From the NCBI GenBank assembly GCA_019310535.1, contig JAFDED010000017.1:1-64000 (forward strand): a DNA stretch of 64,000 nt, in the 5' to 3' direction. Under the pieces are notes generated by a model. That model had not been told where the DNA came from, did not search any database, and saw nothing but the letters and a program-made list of their open reading frames with translations. Below, in pieces: positions 50,841 to 60,471 of the stretch (positions are counted from its first letter, which is position 1; every line of letters begins with the position of its first letter). The stretch comes from Deltaproteobacteria bacterium (GTDB lineage: Bacteria; Desulfobacterota; JAFDED01). Position numbers and translations under genes: made by a program.

Positions 50841-53027
50841 TTGATGGAGAAATGGGAAATGTATCGTGAGCATTGCGTGTCAAGGAATATGGGGCTTCTC
50901 ACACTCATAATCCTTCAATTCGGGTTAATCATCCTTTTTCCCGGAGCCGCCGGAGCTGAGCGGCAATGGCAGCGGATACGAGGTGGATTCCCTACTCAAA
51001 ATGCTGTATGGGGCGGCGGTCCGAACAACGTGTTTTCCATCGGGCGCGATGGAGCCACTCTGAAATACGACGGCCGATCATGGAGCATGGTTCATACCAG
51101 GACTGCCTACTGGCTTTATGGAATATGGGGCAGCTCGCCTACGGACGTGTTCGCAGTGGGTCAAGAGGGTGGAATCTTTCACTATGACGGCCAATCATGG
51201 AGCCGAATGAATAGCGGAACAATTTTTAATCTTTGGGGCATCTGGGGAACTTCACCCACTAATGTTTTCGCCGTAGGTGACTACGGTATGATCCTGCACT
51301 ATAACGGACAGGAGTGGAGCTGGATGACCAGTGGGACAGTCAGTGGGCTTGTCGGCATCTGGGGCAGCTCTTCAACCGATGTGTTTGCAGTGGGCACAGA
51401 GGGTGCTATTTTGCACTATGACGGCCAGTCGTGGAGCCAAATGGCCAGCGGGACGTCAAATACCCTTTATGGCGTCTGGGGCAGTTCTTCATCCGATGTG
51501 TTTGCAGTGGGCGACAACGGTACAATCCTCCACTATAACGGTCAATCATGGCGTTTTATGAGCAGCTGGACAGATAAAATTCTTCGAAGCATCTGGGGCG
51601 GTTCTTCATTCGATGTGTTTGTGGTGGGTGCTGAGGGCACTATCCTGCACTATAACGGACAGTCGTGGAGCCCGAATTACAGCGGGACGGAAAATTGGCT
51701 TTATGGCATCTGGGGAAGCTCCCGCAACGATGTTTTCGCAGTGGGCGATTCCGGCACCATACTCTATTATAACGGTAGATCGTGGAGCCGGATGAACAGC
51801 GATACGGCATATTTACTCTGGGAAATCACGGGCCTTTCTTTCACCGACGTAATCGCTGTGGGCGGGTACGGCACAATCCTGTATTACAACGGCCGAACAT
51901 GGAACCGGATAGACAGCGGAACGGAAAATTGGCTCTATGACGTCTGGGGAAGCCTGTCATCAGGTGTGCACGTGTTCATAGTTGGTGAATACGGTACCAT
52001 CCTTCACAATGAAGGTGTATCGTTGGTCCGGATGAATAGCGGGACGTCGAATCATTTATTGGGCGTCTGGGGCAGTTCGCCCGGTGATGTGTTTGCCGTT
52101 GGGAATGGCGGCACCATCCTGCACTACGACGGTCTCTCTTGGAGCATGATGAATAGTGGGACGGAAAGTAATTTACTGGCCGTCTGGGGCAGTTCCGCTT
52201 CGGATGTGTTCGCGGTCGGCAATGGCGGAGCCATCCTTCATTATGACGGCCGGGTATGGAGCCGGATGAACAGCGGGACAGCAAACGATATTTTGAGCGT
52301 CTGGGGCAGCTCTTCCTCCGATGTGTTCGCGGTCGGCACCTATGGCACCATCCTGCACTATAACGGCCTGTCCTGGTCCCAGATGTACAGCGGGACGAAT
52401 AGCTGGCTGGGAGATATCTGCGGCAGCTCGGCCGCTGACGTTTACGCGGTCGGCGGGTACGGGCAAATATGGCATTATAACGGATCATACTGGTCAAGCA
52501 GCATAGACCCGTCAGTTGCACAATATAATTCTCTGTATGGCATCTGGACAGCGCCGGGGGGAGATATTTATGTTGTTGGAGACGCTGAGACCGCACTCCG
52601 GTATGGTGAGAGGGATGAAGACCCTGTAGATCCATCTCAACATGCAGGATCGGAAGGAGTGCGGCCAGCGCTGAGCCTCGACTTCCCCAATGGATCTACA
52701 CCTTCCGCCGGGCAGTTCTTTAACGTCAACGCCTGGATCTATGGTGCCAGGAACCAGGTATTGGATCTCTTTTTCTGCTTTCGGTTGCCCGATGGGAACC
52801 TCTATTACTTCGCCGACGCCGGTGCCCGCCTCGGCGGGCCCAACGAGCGTATACCCTTTTATGCCAACCAACGGATCACCAGCGACCAGAGCGTCTACAT
52901 GCTTATCTGGCCGGTCATGGTGCCGGAGGGCGCTACCGGGGAGTACCCGCTCTACTTCAGCGTGGCCCGGCCCGGCAGTGCGGAAGACCTCTCCCGGACG
53001 CAGGATGTACTCAGGATACAGCCGTGA
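50841..53027 (+). CDS. Secreted repeat protein, probable beta-propeller
   Basis: A signal peptide (LLTLIILQFGLIILFPGAAGA) is followed by about fourteen tandem repeats of ~39 residues with the pattern GIWGSSPTDVFAVG..GTILHYNGQSWS. Repeats 8 and 9 are the most divergent, and the last is partial. A C-terminal domain of about 120 residues (from ALSLDFPNGSTPSAGQFFNV to YPLYFSVARPG) has a beta-sandwich look. Such repeats likely build one or two propellers for binding at the cell surface. The true start may be the TTG, the ATG at 50844 or a later ATG; all leave the signal peptide. Confidence 0.75.
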   Translation: MMEKWEMYREHCVSRNMGLLTLIILQFGLIILFPGAAGAERQWQRIRGGFPTQNAVWGGGPNNVFSIGRDGATLKYDGRSWSMVHTRTAYWLYGIWGSSPTDVFAVGQEGGIFHYDGQSWSRMNSGTIFNLWGIWGTSPTNVFAVGDYGMILHYNGQEWSWMTSGTVSGLVGIWGSSSTDVFAVGTEGAILHYDGQSWSQMASGTSNTLYGVWGSSSSDVFAVGDNGTILHYNGQSWRFMSSWTDKILRSIWGGSSFDVFVVGAEGTILHYNGQSWSPNYSGTENWLYGIWGSSRNDVFAVGDSGTILYYNGRSWSRMNSDTAYLLWEITGLSFTDVIAVGGYGTILYYNGRTWNRIDSGTENWLYDVWGSLSSGVHVFIVGEYGTILHNEGVSLVRMNSGTSNHLLGVWGSSPGDVFAVGNGGTILHYDGLSWSMMNSGTESNLLAVWGSSASDVFAVGNGGAILHYDGRVWSRMNSGTANDILSVWGSSSSDVFAVGTYGTILHYNGLSWSQMYSGTNSWLGDICGSSAADVYAVGGYGQIWHYNGSYWSSSIDPSVAQYNSLYGIWTAPGGDIYVVGDAETALRYGERDEDPVDPSQHAGSEGVRPALSLDFPNGSTPSAGQFFNVNAWIYGARNQVLDLFFCFRLPDGNLYYFADAGARLGGPNERIPFYANQRITSDQSVYMLIWPVMVPEGATGEYPLYFSVARPGSAEDLSRTQDVLRIQP

Positions 53028-53190
53028 AAGGCAAGCGCCCTGGTCTATGTTTGTAAGCGCTTGCAAGGACATTGCAATTAACCGCGTTATTTGCTATTAT
53101 CAGACTGCCCGTTGATTTGCTTGATTTCAGGTAATTCCGCAACGCAATAAAAGAATAAAACAAACCACATGTCTTGGAAGGAGGAAGTCC

Positions 53191-54138
53191 ATGGATAGAA
53201 AGAATATTGTAATCATCGCCAGTATAATGATGGCGGTGATTTTTTCTGTTTGCTCCGCCACTGCTGAGGAACCGGTGGCGACCACATTCTCCTATGGCGC
53301 GCAGTGGGGCCTCACTGGAAAGCCCGCTCTTGTGAAGCGGCTGGAGGCAAATTATCGTGTCATGGGAAATCAGGTCTCAAGTATATTTTTTGAGGATTAT
53401 GGCATGAGCAGGGATTGGAATACTACCTCCATGACTCCCGTGGATGTGACCAATGTGTTTACCTCCGGGGCCCGCAAGATTTACTGCTGGAACTCGGTGA
53501 GCCAGGTCGCCCCCGGAACCACTGTTACCTTTAATTGGTTCAGTCCCCGTGGGACATTGGTGGAGTCCACCAGCGAAACGCTTCCATGGTCAGGCTATGG
53601 ATGGGTAACAAGCGTGCTGGACCTGGAGAGCGCAAGCAGAATCCTGGGTGATCACCCCGGACAACTCGGCGACATCGAGGGCGAGGAGAGAACCGTCTCG
53701 GCACTCTCCGGCATCTGGCATGTGGATGTGGAAGTTGACAATGAAGTCATCCATCAGCAGACCTTTGCTATAGATTCTATACTCCCCATTTTAGAACGAC
53801 CAAGGATAAGCCGCGGCGGTTTTACGGTGCGCGATTCAGGCGTGGTCACAATAGGCTCCTCCACGATGTCGGCGGACCTTGTGAGTTCCATATTCTCCCG
53901 CGCCCAGGTCAGGGTAGAGGACGCCAATGGTGCTACCATCTGGATTCCCATCGGGAACCTGGCCCAGTCCGGGGAAAGAATAACAGAAAACAACGAAAGA
54001 GAAGTCTCCCACGAGATTAACATCCCGGTGGGCATTGTTCCCCAGGGACGGTTTTCCGCTGACCTGATCAAAATTATCAGCAGGGACAGGAGCCAAGGCG
54101 GAAACATAAGTGTCTGGCCGAATTTCGAAGTGCAGTGA
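53191..54138 (+). CDS. Uncharacterised secreted protein
   Basis: 315 residues with a signal peptide (IVIIASIMMAVIFSVCSATAEE) and strand-rich mature sequence (SGARKIYCWNSVSQVAPGTTVTFNW). The middle part, with GIWHVDVEVDNEVIHQQTFAI, resembles a small beta-sandwich of the CARDB type, but I do not assign it. A strong AAGGAGGAAG ribosome site precedes the ATG. It follows the repeat protein and may be exported with it. Confidence 0.65.
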   Translation: MDRKNIVIIASIMMAVIFSVCSATAEEPVATTFSYGAQWGLTGKPALVKRLEANYRVMGNQVSSIFFEDYGMSRDWNTTSMTPVDVTNVFTSGARKIYCWNSVSQVAPGTTVTFNWFSPRGTLVESTSETLPWSGYGWVTSVLDLESASRILGDHPGQLGDIEGEERTVSALSGIWHVDVEVDNEVIHQQTFAIDSILPILERPRISRGGFTVRDSGVVTIGSSTMSADLVSSIFSRAQVRVEDANGATIWIPIGNLAQSGERITENNEREVSHEINIPVGIVPQGRFSADLIKIISRDRSQGGNISVWPNFEVQ

Positions 54139-54410
54139 GGTGCAGGAAGCTATCAGTTGTGTGTTTGCTGATACATGTAACCACCATGATTACCTTGGGC
54201 GGGACCCGGGAGGGAATTACACGACACTGATCCTTGACGATGATCCGGCGGGGAGTGCAACATCGATCTCGCAGCTCATCGAGTACTTGATTGCGGCAGG
54301 AAAACAGTATAATAAAGGTTTAAGGAAAGGGCGGGGGCCAAAGCAACGGAAAACTGTTCTCAGATGATGGTTCGAAATGGTTATTCTTCTTCTCCCGGAG
54401 AACAGGCTCC

Positions 54411-54560
54411 CTACTTCAAAAGCGCCCTTTCCACGGCCCTGATATTCTCCTGTTTGACGTAATAGGGCAGGAAGTTCGCGCTGGCCCGGATGCAGCGTCC
54501 TCCTCGCATATAACGTGGATCTGCCTTTTCAGCTCCTCCGCGGATTCCGCCGCGGGTTCC
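54411..54560 (-). pseudogene. Remnant of a uroporphyrinogen decarboxylase-family gene (C-terminal end)
   Basis: The minus strand codes for a piece that resembles the end of URO-D/methyltransferase-family proteins: SAEELKRQIHVICE, then after a frameshift GGRCIRASANFLPYYVKQEN and IRAVERALLK before a stop. The upstream part of the gene is missing. It lies downstream of the TRAP dctM gene in the same direction. The rest of 54139-54692 has no gene; the track ORF at 54110 overlaps the preceding stop and is not supported. Confidence 0.45.
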
Positions 54561-54692
54561 GTGCGTAATCGTCTATTGCAGTCATTAGAGAGGAAATTTT
54601 CGACTCGAGTAACTCAATATGGAATCTCCCCTTCAAGCACGTCAAGAACTCGCTCTCGCGACGTCATACCTATGGTTCAACTCCTGAGCAGG

Positions 54693-55970
54693 TTATCTGC
54701 CGAAAACCAGATTTCCCGGCGCGGTCACCACCCACGGGAAAAAGATTGTCACAAAAACGACAGCAATCAAAACCAGATAGAAAGGCAAAAGCTCCCGAAG
54801 CAATCTGGTTGCAGGCAAGCCTGAGATTGTGGACACCAGGTAGAGATTGATTCCCACAGGTGGCGTAAGCGTCCCTAAGAGCAGGGCCAGGGTCACCATA
54901 ACAAAAAAGTGAACCAGGTTATAACCCGCTTCTTGAACCAGAGGTAAGAGCACAGGCACAACAAGCATCAAAGCAGGGGTTGTGCTGAGAAAACATCCAA
55001 GCACAAACAAGCCCAGCGCGATGATCATCATGATCACCAACGGATTCTGGCTGAGCCCCATGAGAAAACCGATCACCTTCTGGGGAATTTGCTCCCTGGT
55101 CAGGATGAAATTGTAAAAACGGGCCAGCGCGATGATGAACATGATGACCCCGGTATGAAGCGTGACATCAAGACATATTTTAGGCAACTTTTTGAAATCA
55201 ATCGAACGATAAACCAGCCAACCCACCATAAACCCGTAAACCACGGCAATACCCGCCGCCTCGATGGGGGTAAAAATCCCGGAGAAGATCCCCCCCAGGA
55301 TGATGACAATGGTCATCAAACCGAGAATGGCGTCTTTGAAAGCGTTCCATCGCTCCATCCATGATGCCTTCGGTTGAGTCGGGTACCTCCTTCTGAAAGC
55401 TATAGCGTAACTGAGGGCCATGAGGAGAAGGCCGAAGAGGATGCCGGGAATCATGCCGCCCAAAAACATGCGGCCGACGCTTGTTGAGGACAGGGCCGCA
55501 CAGATGATCATCGGGACAGAAGGGGGGATAATAGGGCCTATTACAGCAGAACTCACTGTTACCGCAGCCGAGAACTCTTTGTCGTATCCTTCTTTTACCA
55601 TGGCCGGAATCAGAACGGAGCCCAGACCCGCCGTGTCGGCCACGGCTTCTCCAGACATTCCCGCGAAAATCATGGAGGCAAGCACATTCACCAGCGCGAG
55701 CCCTCCTCGTAAATGTCCAACAAAGGCGTTGCAGAGTCGAATGATGCGGTGGCTCATCCCTGCCTCGTTCATGAGATGGGCGGCGAACATGAATAAAGGA
55801 ATTGCGATGAGAACGTATATCATGGCGCCTTCGGTCATGAACTGTGCTACGATCATGAAAGGAATTCCCTGCTGGATTATGTAAATCCCACCGATAATAA
55901 GCATGGCGATGGCGATGGGCAGTCCCAGGAACATTGTCAAAAGAAGGCCAACAATTAAAAAGGCGACCAT
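54693..55970 (-). CDS. dctM: TRAP transporter large permease
   Basis: Ion-driven importer channel of the DctM class, about 425 residues with roughly twelve helices. Characteristic stretches are GMSGEAVADTAGLGSVLIPAM (quoted in part), FGLLLMALSYAIAFRRRYP and LLGTLTPPVGINLYLVSTISG. ATG 55970 has AGGAAGG close upstream; a longer form starting at 56012 would overlap dctQ. It is the third gene of a dctPQM operon. Confidence 0.93.
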   Translation of the reverse strand: MVAFLIVGLLLTMFLGLPIAIAMLIIGGIYIIQQGIPFMIVAQFMTEGAMIYVLIAIPLFMFAAHLMNEAGMSHRIIRLCNAFVGHLRGGLALVNVLASMIFAGMSGEAVADTAGLGSVLIPAMVKEGYDKEFSAAVTVSSAVIGPIIPPSVPMIICAALSSTSVGRMFLGGMIPGILFGLLLMALSYAIAFRRRYPTQPKASWMERWNAFKDAILGLMTIVIILGGIFSGIFTPIEAAGIAVVYGFMVGWLVYRSIDFKKLPKICLDVTLHTGVIMFIIALARFYNFILTREQIPQKVIGFLMGLSQNPLVIMMIIALGLFVLGCFLSTTPALMLVVPVLLPLVQEAGYNLVHFFVMVTLALLLGTLTPPVGINLYLVSTISGLPATRLLRELLPFYLVLIAVVFVTIFFPWVVTAPGNLVFGR

Positions 55971-55995
55971 GGGCATTCCTTCCTGAAGGATGAGA

Positions 55996-56475
55996 TTATT
56001 TCTTCCACTCATCCAATATTTTTTTTCCGGTCATGATGATCATGAACAATAGTGCTATGGGAAGAACAATATAAATCCAGAAGTAGCTGAGGAGAAGGAT
56101 GTCGGTCTGCTGATCCCTGCTATATATGCTGAGTTTTATACCAAAAATCATGACAATGACCAGTACCACCATGATGATGATGTCACTAAAGCTCCGCCAT
56201 ATCTTCAATATCCGCCGGTGTTTTGCGCCAAGAATGGTCTCAAGAAGCTCAACGTTGATGTGGCCTCCTCTGTGGGCCGCCAGCGCCGCCCCAAAATAAG
56301 TAAGACAAAGCATCAAAAACATGATCACTTCATCGGACCAAACAATGGGATTGTTGAGAACATAACGGAAGAATACCTTGAAAAACACCACCAAGGTGAG
56401 ACCAATGACCAGGCCCAGACACAACCATTGGAGAAATGTCACTAATGCCTGAAATATATATTCTGTTTTTCTCAT
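55996..56475 (-). CDS. dctQ: TRAP transporter small permease
   Basis: Small four-helix membrane subunit of the TRAP importer, 159 residues. FFRYVLNNPIVWSDEVIMFLMLCLTYFGAALA carries the usual W(S/T)DE and AxxA pattern of DctQ, and RGGHINVELLE follows. It sits between dctP and dctM and is separated from dctP by a hairpin. Confidence 0.92.
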   Translation of the reverse strand: MRKTEYIFQALVTFLQWLCLGLVIGLTLVVFFKVFFRYVLNNPIVWSDEVIMFLMLCLTYFGAALAAHRGGHINVELLETILGAKHRRILKIWRSFSDIIIMVVLVIVMIFGIKLSIYSRDQQTDILLLSYFWIYIVLPIALLFMIIMTGKKILDEWKK

Positions 56476-56492
56476 CAGCGCGCCTTAAACGG

Positions 56493-56521
56493 TTCCCCGG
56501 GGGCGCCATGCCCCCGGGGAA
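56493..56521 (-). terminator. Intercistronic hairpin between dctP and dctQ
   Basis: A perfect twelve-base-pair stem (TTCCCCGGGGGC paired with its complement) with a five-base loop lies eight bases after the dctP stop. It probably lowers expression of dctQM relative to the receptor gene. Confidence 0.7.
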
Positions 56522-56528
56522 GAGAGAG

Positions 56529-57518
56529 CTATTTCACTTTCTGTATACGATAGAAGAGTTCCTCGGTGCCGGGCCAATTTTTAGCGATCTCAGGGATTTT
56601 CTTGAACAGGGCTTTCTGAAAGGCTGCGGTGTCCGTTTTGACGAATTCCATCCCGCCATTCTTAAGCTTATTCAAATAATCTTCCTCCAATTCCGCAACC
56701 AGTTTGTTGTTATATGCGCCCGCTTCGTTGGCTGCTTCCTGCAGGGCTTTCTGATGTACTGGTTTCAAAGATTTCCACAACCTGAGGTTAATGGCTATAA
56801 ATTGCGTTCCGTATGTGTGGTAGGTGAGGTTCAGATATTTAGCCACCTCGTAAATTGAATAATTAAAGAAGTAATCGATGGGCAACTCTGCCCCGTCAGC
56901 CACCCCCTGCTGGATGGCCACATACATCTCGTTGAGAGGAATCTTAACAGGGCTGGCGCCCAGGGCCTTAAATCCGGCGATTGGGGGGAGTGCGCCGGCC
57001 CTTACCTTATAACCCTTTAAGTCGTTCAGGGCCCGGATGGGTTTTGTCCCGCCGATATGGCGGACCATGCGGTCCCAGTCCTGGGCCAGCATAAGGATGC
57101 CGGTCCTTTTTGCCATGTCTTCCTTCAGCTCTCTCCCAATATCACCGGCTACAACTTTCCGAATGTGCTCTTGAGAACGAAAGACGTAAGGAACCTGCAT
57201 CATCATGTAGTTCGTATTAATGTAGCCAATTCCGCCCAGGCCCATAGTCAGGAGATCCTGAGCGCCCATTTTGAGGGATTCGGCCATCTGGCGGTTTTTC
57301 CCTAATTGATTGGCCGGGAAAACCTGGATCTCAAGATCACCATCGGTTTTCTTTGCCACCAGTTTTGCAAATAAAAGGGCCGCCCTTCCGGTGGGTTGTT
57401 CCTGTTTAGCATTGTGCCCGTATTTGAGAATGCGCTTCCCCTCGGCCTGTACCGCAAATATGAGGGAAAAGATCATCGCCAATACCAGCGCCATTAACCA
57501 ATAACCTTGTCTTTTCAT
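56529..57518 (-). CDS. dctP: TRAP transporter substrate-binding protein
   Basis: Periplasmic receptor of the DctP class, 329 residues. The signal peptide (GYWLMALVLAMIFSLIFAVQA) is followed by RILKYGHNAKQEQPTGRAALLFAKLV, a typical entry sequence, and by GLKGY-like DLKGYKVRAGALPP with the conserved arginine that grips a carboxylate. ATG 57518 has an AAGGAGGTC site, unlike the longer track start. The ligand is probably an organic acid. Confidence 0.93.
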   Translation of the reverse strand: MKRQGYWLMALVLAMIFSLIFAVQAEGKRILKYGHNAKQEQPTGRAALLFAKLVAKKTDGDLEIQVFPANQLGKNRQMAESLKMGAQDLLTMGLGGIGYINTNYMMMQVPYVFRSQEHIRKVVAGDIGRELKEDMAKRTGILMLAQDWDRMVRHIGGTKPIRALNDLKGYKVRAGALPPIAGFKALGASPVKIPLNEMYVAIQQGVADGAELPIDYFFNYSIYEVAKYLNLTYHTYGTQFIAINLRLWKSLKPVHQKALQEAANEAGAYNNKLVAELEEDYLNKLKNGGMEFVKTDTAAFQKALFKKIPEIAKNWPGTEELFYRIQKVK

Positions 57519-57748
57519 GATGACCTCCTTAAATGTTGGATTTGCCCACGTCTGAGCACAATGTCGGATCTTTCGACAAAACTTTTTCATGGATTAAACT
57601 ATACAACTATACAATAGATAGCTGTGATTTACGTAATTGTCATGCAGGCGATGCACCCGCGGAGCATGAAAATGGTGATGGCTTACGGAACTTCAACGCC
57701 TCCCTCTTCCCATTTCAGGGGGAACGGGTGGAGGTGAGAGGGGATTTT

Positions 57749-57776
57749 GTAGGGGCACATCGCGATGCGCCCCTAC
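57749..57776. repeat. Intergenic palindromic repeat
   Basis: GTAGGGGC and GCCCCTAC form the arms of a 28-base near-perfect palindrome with ATCGCGAT at its centre. It looks like a dispersed repetitive element. The surrounding 57519-58475 (about 950 bases) has no supported gene. Confidence 0.55.
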
Positions 57777-58475
57777 GTTGGAACCGTCTCACAGTGAAAC
57801 TTTCCCGCAAGAGGAGGCAAGGGGACAATAATTCAATGGTATTTTGGACACAGCCAATGTCACCGTCATGAGATATTTTCTACGTAATGAAAGGAAAGAT
57901 TCCGTTTTAATGCCGCGTTTATCACTCAATAGAGGAGGCGACCAAGAACGGAACCAGTGGATAGTGACAGTCCTCAGCACTGCCTCCTTTCCGACGCCCG
58001 TGCGGTTGATCTCAAATTATGAGGCCAGCTTCCCCTCAAGTGGCCCTCGGTCGATGGACTTTAAATTGGTGAAGCTGATAACCTGCTTTATTTTTCTTGC
58101 GAGTTCCTCATAGACTATTTGTTTGGAAGAAGATGGAATATATGCTCTCGCTTGCTTTTGTTATTTAAACTTATGCCTTTCCTACTTTTGTTTGTCAAGA
58201 AAGATTTTGAAAGGTAGGGGTGACATAATCATATTGCATTAACACACATGAAATTCAATCTTGACATGGATACAGAAAGCCGATAAGGTAAAACTAATAT
58301 GTACCTCAGAACATGGAATGAATTAAGACAGCATGAGAAACATGCCCCTTTGTGAAAGAGCAAACCAGACATGAACGCTCCTCCCGGGTCTGCCTTATGA
58401 GTGGCCGGAAGATTTCATTCATTAGTATTTCACAGACGGGAGACGGGATAAAATCGCAAAATCGCCTTTTCTATA

Positions 58476-59093
58476 ATGATGATGAAAAAAGAGAAAGTAG
58501 TCATATTTGTGGCCGTTGCCTTTATGCTGGGATTCATATCCGGCACATTGATTACCGTTATGAAGACCTCGAATGAGTCTGTGCCGGTTGGCGGTACGTC
58601 GAGCGAAACGATCGGCCAGAAGCCTTCTCCCGTAACAGGGAGCGCGATAGATCCTGAGAAAGTGCGCCTTATGGAACAGGCTTTACTGGACAAAACAAGG
58701 CTGAATCCCGACCAGGCTGAAGCCTGGACACAATTGGGAAATTTTTACTTCGATACCAACCAATACCTGAAATCCATCGAGTCATATGAGCGCTCACTTG
58801 AATTAAAGCCGGATAATCCCCATGTGATGACAGACATGGGGATCATGTATCGCAGGGTGGGAAAGCCCGAGAAAGCGGCAGAACTTTTTCGTAAAGTTAC
58901 ACAAAAGGATCCTCGTCATGCGCAGAGCCTTTTTAATCTGGGCATCGTTTTGAAAAATGATCTGAATGACATCCCTGGCGCGATTGAAGCATGGGAGCAA
59001 TATCTCCAGATCGATCCAAACAACGTGCACGCTGGAATGGTTCGGTCATGGGTGGAGGAACTGAAAAAAGCAGGTCAAGGAGCAAGTAAATAG
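58476..59093 (+). CDS. Membrane-anchored TPR protein
   Basis: 205 residues with an N-terminal membrane anchor (VVIFVAVAFMLGFISGTLITV) and then three to four tetratricopeptide repeats, for example AEAWTQLGNFYFDTNQYLKSIESYERSLELKPDN and HAQSLFNLGIVLKND (quoted in part). This resembles CcmH/NrfG-type scaffolds. It stops six bases before the prenyltransferase gene, so the two are likely co-transcribed. Confidence 0.8.
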   Translation: MMMKKEKVVIFVAVAFMLGFISGTLITVMKTSNESVPVGGTSSETIGQKPSPVTGSAIDPEKVRLMEQALLDKTRLNPDQAEAWTQLGNFYFDTNQYLKSIESYERSLELKPDNPHVMTDMGIMYRRVGKPEKAAELFRKVTQKDPRHAQSLFNLGIVLKNDLNDIPGAIEAWEQYLQIDPNNVHAGMVRSWVEELKKAGQGASK

Positions 59094-59099
59094 CCAACC

Positions 59100-60011
59100 A
59101 TGAATCCGATTAGATACTGGGTCCGGGCCACTCGGGCTCCCTTTCTCCAGGCCGCGTTGATACCCGTGCTGGTGGGAACGGCGGTGGCTTATGAGGAAGG
59201 ATTTTTCCATCTCTGGCTTTTCATCCTGGCCGCTGTGGCCAACATGGCCGTCAACGCGGGAACCAACCTGGTTAATGACTATTACGACCACCTGAGCGGC
59301 ACCGATGCGGCAAACATTCATCCGACCCCCTTTTCCGGCGGTAGCCGGATGATTCAGGAGGGAAAAATAAAACCGGATGTCGTCCTTCGCGCTGCCTGGG
59401 TTTGCTTTGGATTGGCTGTGGGTATCGGGCTTTACCTTGCCGCGTGCTCCGGCTGGCCGCTCATTGTCATCGGGGCGGTGGGGCTTAGTTGCGCCTTTGC
59501 ATATACGGCGTTCCCGTTCAAAATCGGCTATCGCGGGTACGGAGAAGTCATGGTTGGAATCTTGCTCGGTCCCCTGTCGGTCCTGGGGACTTATTTCGTC
59601 CAGGCCGGCCGATTTTCATGGAATGCTTTCTGGGCGTCTATTCCTGTCGGGATTCTGGTTGCAAGCATCCTGTATGTTAATGAGTTCCCGGATTACCAGG
59701 CAGATCGTAAGGTGGGAAAAAATCACCTCATTGTCCTCTTGGGGCCCGAACGAGCAGCCCGGGGATATCCCCTTTTGATGGCGGCTATATATCTCTCCAT
59801 AAGCCTTCCCATTCTTGCTGGAATATTGCCTTGGCTGGCGGTACTGTCCATAGGCACACTGCCGGTGGCGTGGAGGGCCGCCCGGGTGGTATTGCGGTTT
59901 TATAGTGACCCGGTGCGGATCATTCCTGCTCAGGCTGCAACAATTATGCTCCACGGCATCGTGGGATTGATCCTATCTGTCAGTTTCCTGGCACACCGCC
60001 TGGGTTTGTAA
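59100..60011 (+). CDS. MenA/UbiA-family prenyltransferase
   Basis: Integral membrane enzyme that attaches a polyprenyl chain to an aromatic acceptor. The two Asp-rich motifs are NLVNDYYDHLSGTD near residue 60 and NEFPDYQADRKVGK near residue 200, with about eight helices. The sequence is closest to the 1,4-dihydroxy-2-naphthoate prenyltransferase (MenA) group, which would serve menaquinone synthesis, but no other men gene is in the window. Confidence 0.85.
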   Translation: MNPIRYWVRATRAPFLQAALIPVLVGTAVAYEEGFFHLWLFILAAVANMAVNAGTNLVNDYYDHLSGTDAANIHPTPFSGGSRMIQEGKIKPDVVLRAAWVCFGLAVGIGLYLAACSGWPLIVIGAVGLSCAFAYTAFPFKIGYRGYGEVMVGILLGPLSVLGTYFVQAGRFSWNAFWASIPVGILVASILYVNEFPDYQADRKVGKNHLIVLLGPERAARGYPLLMAAIYLSISLPILAGILPWLAVLSIGTLPVAWRAARVVLRFYSDPVRIIPAQAATIMLHGIVGLILSVSFLAHRLGL

Positions 60012-60084
60012 TGGAAATGATGACAAGGTCATTGCGCCGGTTATATGGAGCCGGTGCGGGAAACACTGAGCGATTGGCCTTATA

Positions 60085-60461
60085 AAAAAAGAATAGAATT
60101 GTCCATTTTGATCAGCTCAGCAACATATTGATCAAGGATATTACAGTCAAATCGCCGCCAATAATAATAGATGAAGAATGTTGTTGGGGTGGCCCGGACG
60201 ACAAGTCGTCCGGGTCGCGAAGCGACAAGAGGTTTTGCCCGGTGCACCCCGCGTCCGGGAACAATTAAACGAGCCATGTACTGCCTCTTGCTGCTGCGCA
60301 GCCCAGACAATAAATTGTCTGGACCACCCCTCATGGAACCTGAATGCCATTAAGGTGTGGCCGGTATTGAATCACAGCTTTCGGTCCAATGGTTAAGCAA
60401 TAAGAATTTCATAAAAATCAAGCAATTAACATTTATTTGATGACCTAACAGGATAATCCTA
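60085..60461 (-). repeat. MITE-like element, copy B (inverted)
   Basis: This is the inverted partner of the element at 27088-27455, with about the same length, termini and internal palindromes (CAGACAATAAATTGTCTGG). Its left end (minus-strand view) lies only ten bases upstream of the aroA start codon. The promoter-like TTGACT-17-TATGTT of this copy points away from aroA. No protein is encoded; the track ORFs on both strands are shadows. Confidence 0.75.
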
Positions 60462-60471
60462 AAAAAGAAAC

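Noticed and set aside
50841-53027. Tandem repeats considered as a CRISPR-like or satellite array
   Set aside because: They are coding repeats of a propeller protein in one continuous frame.
54110-54367. 85-codon ORF overlapping the end of the secreted protein gene
   Set aside because: Overlaps the true stop in another frame and shows no recognisable features.
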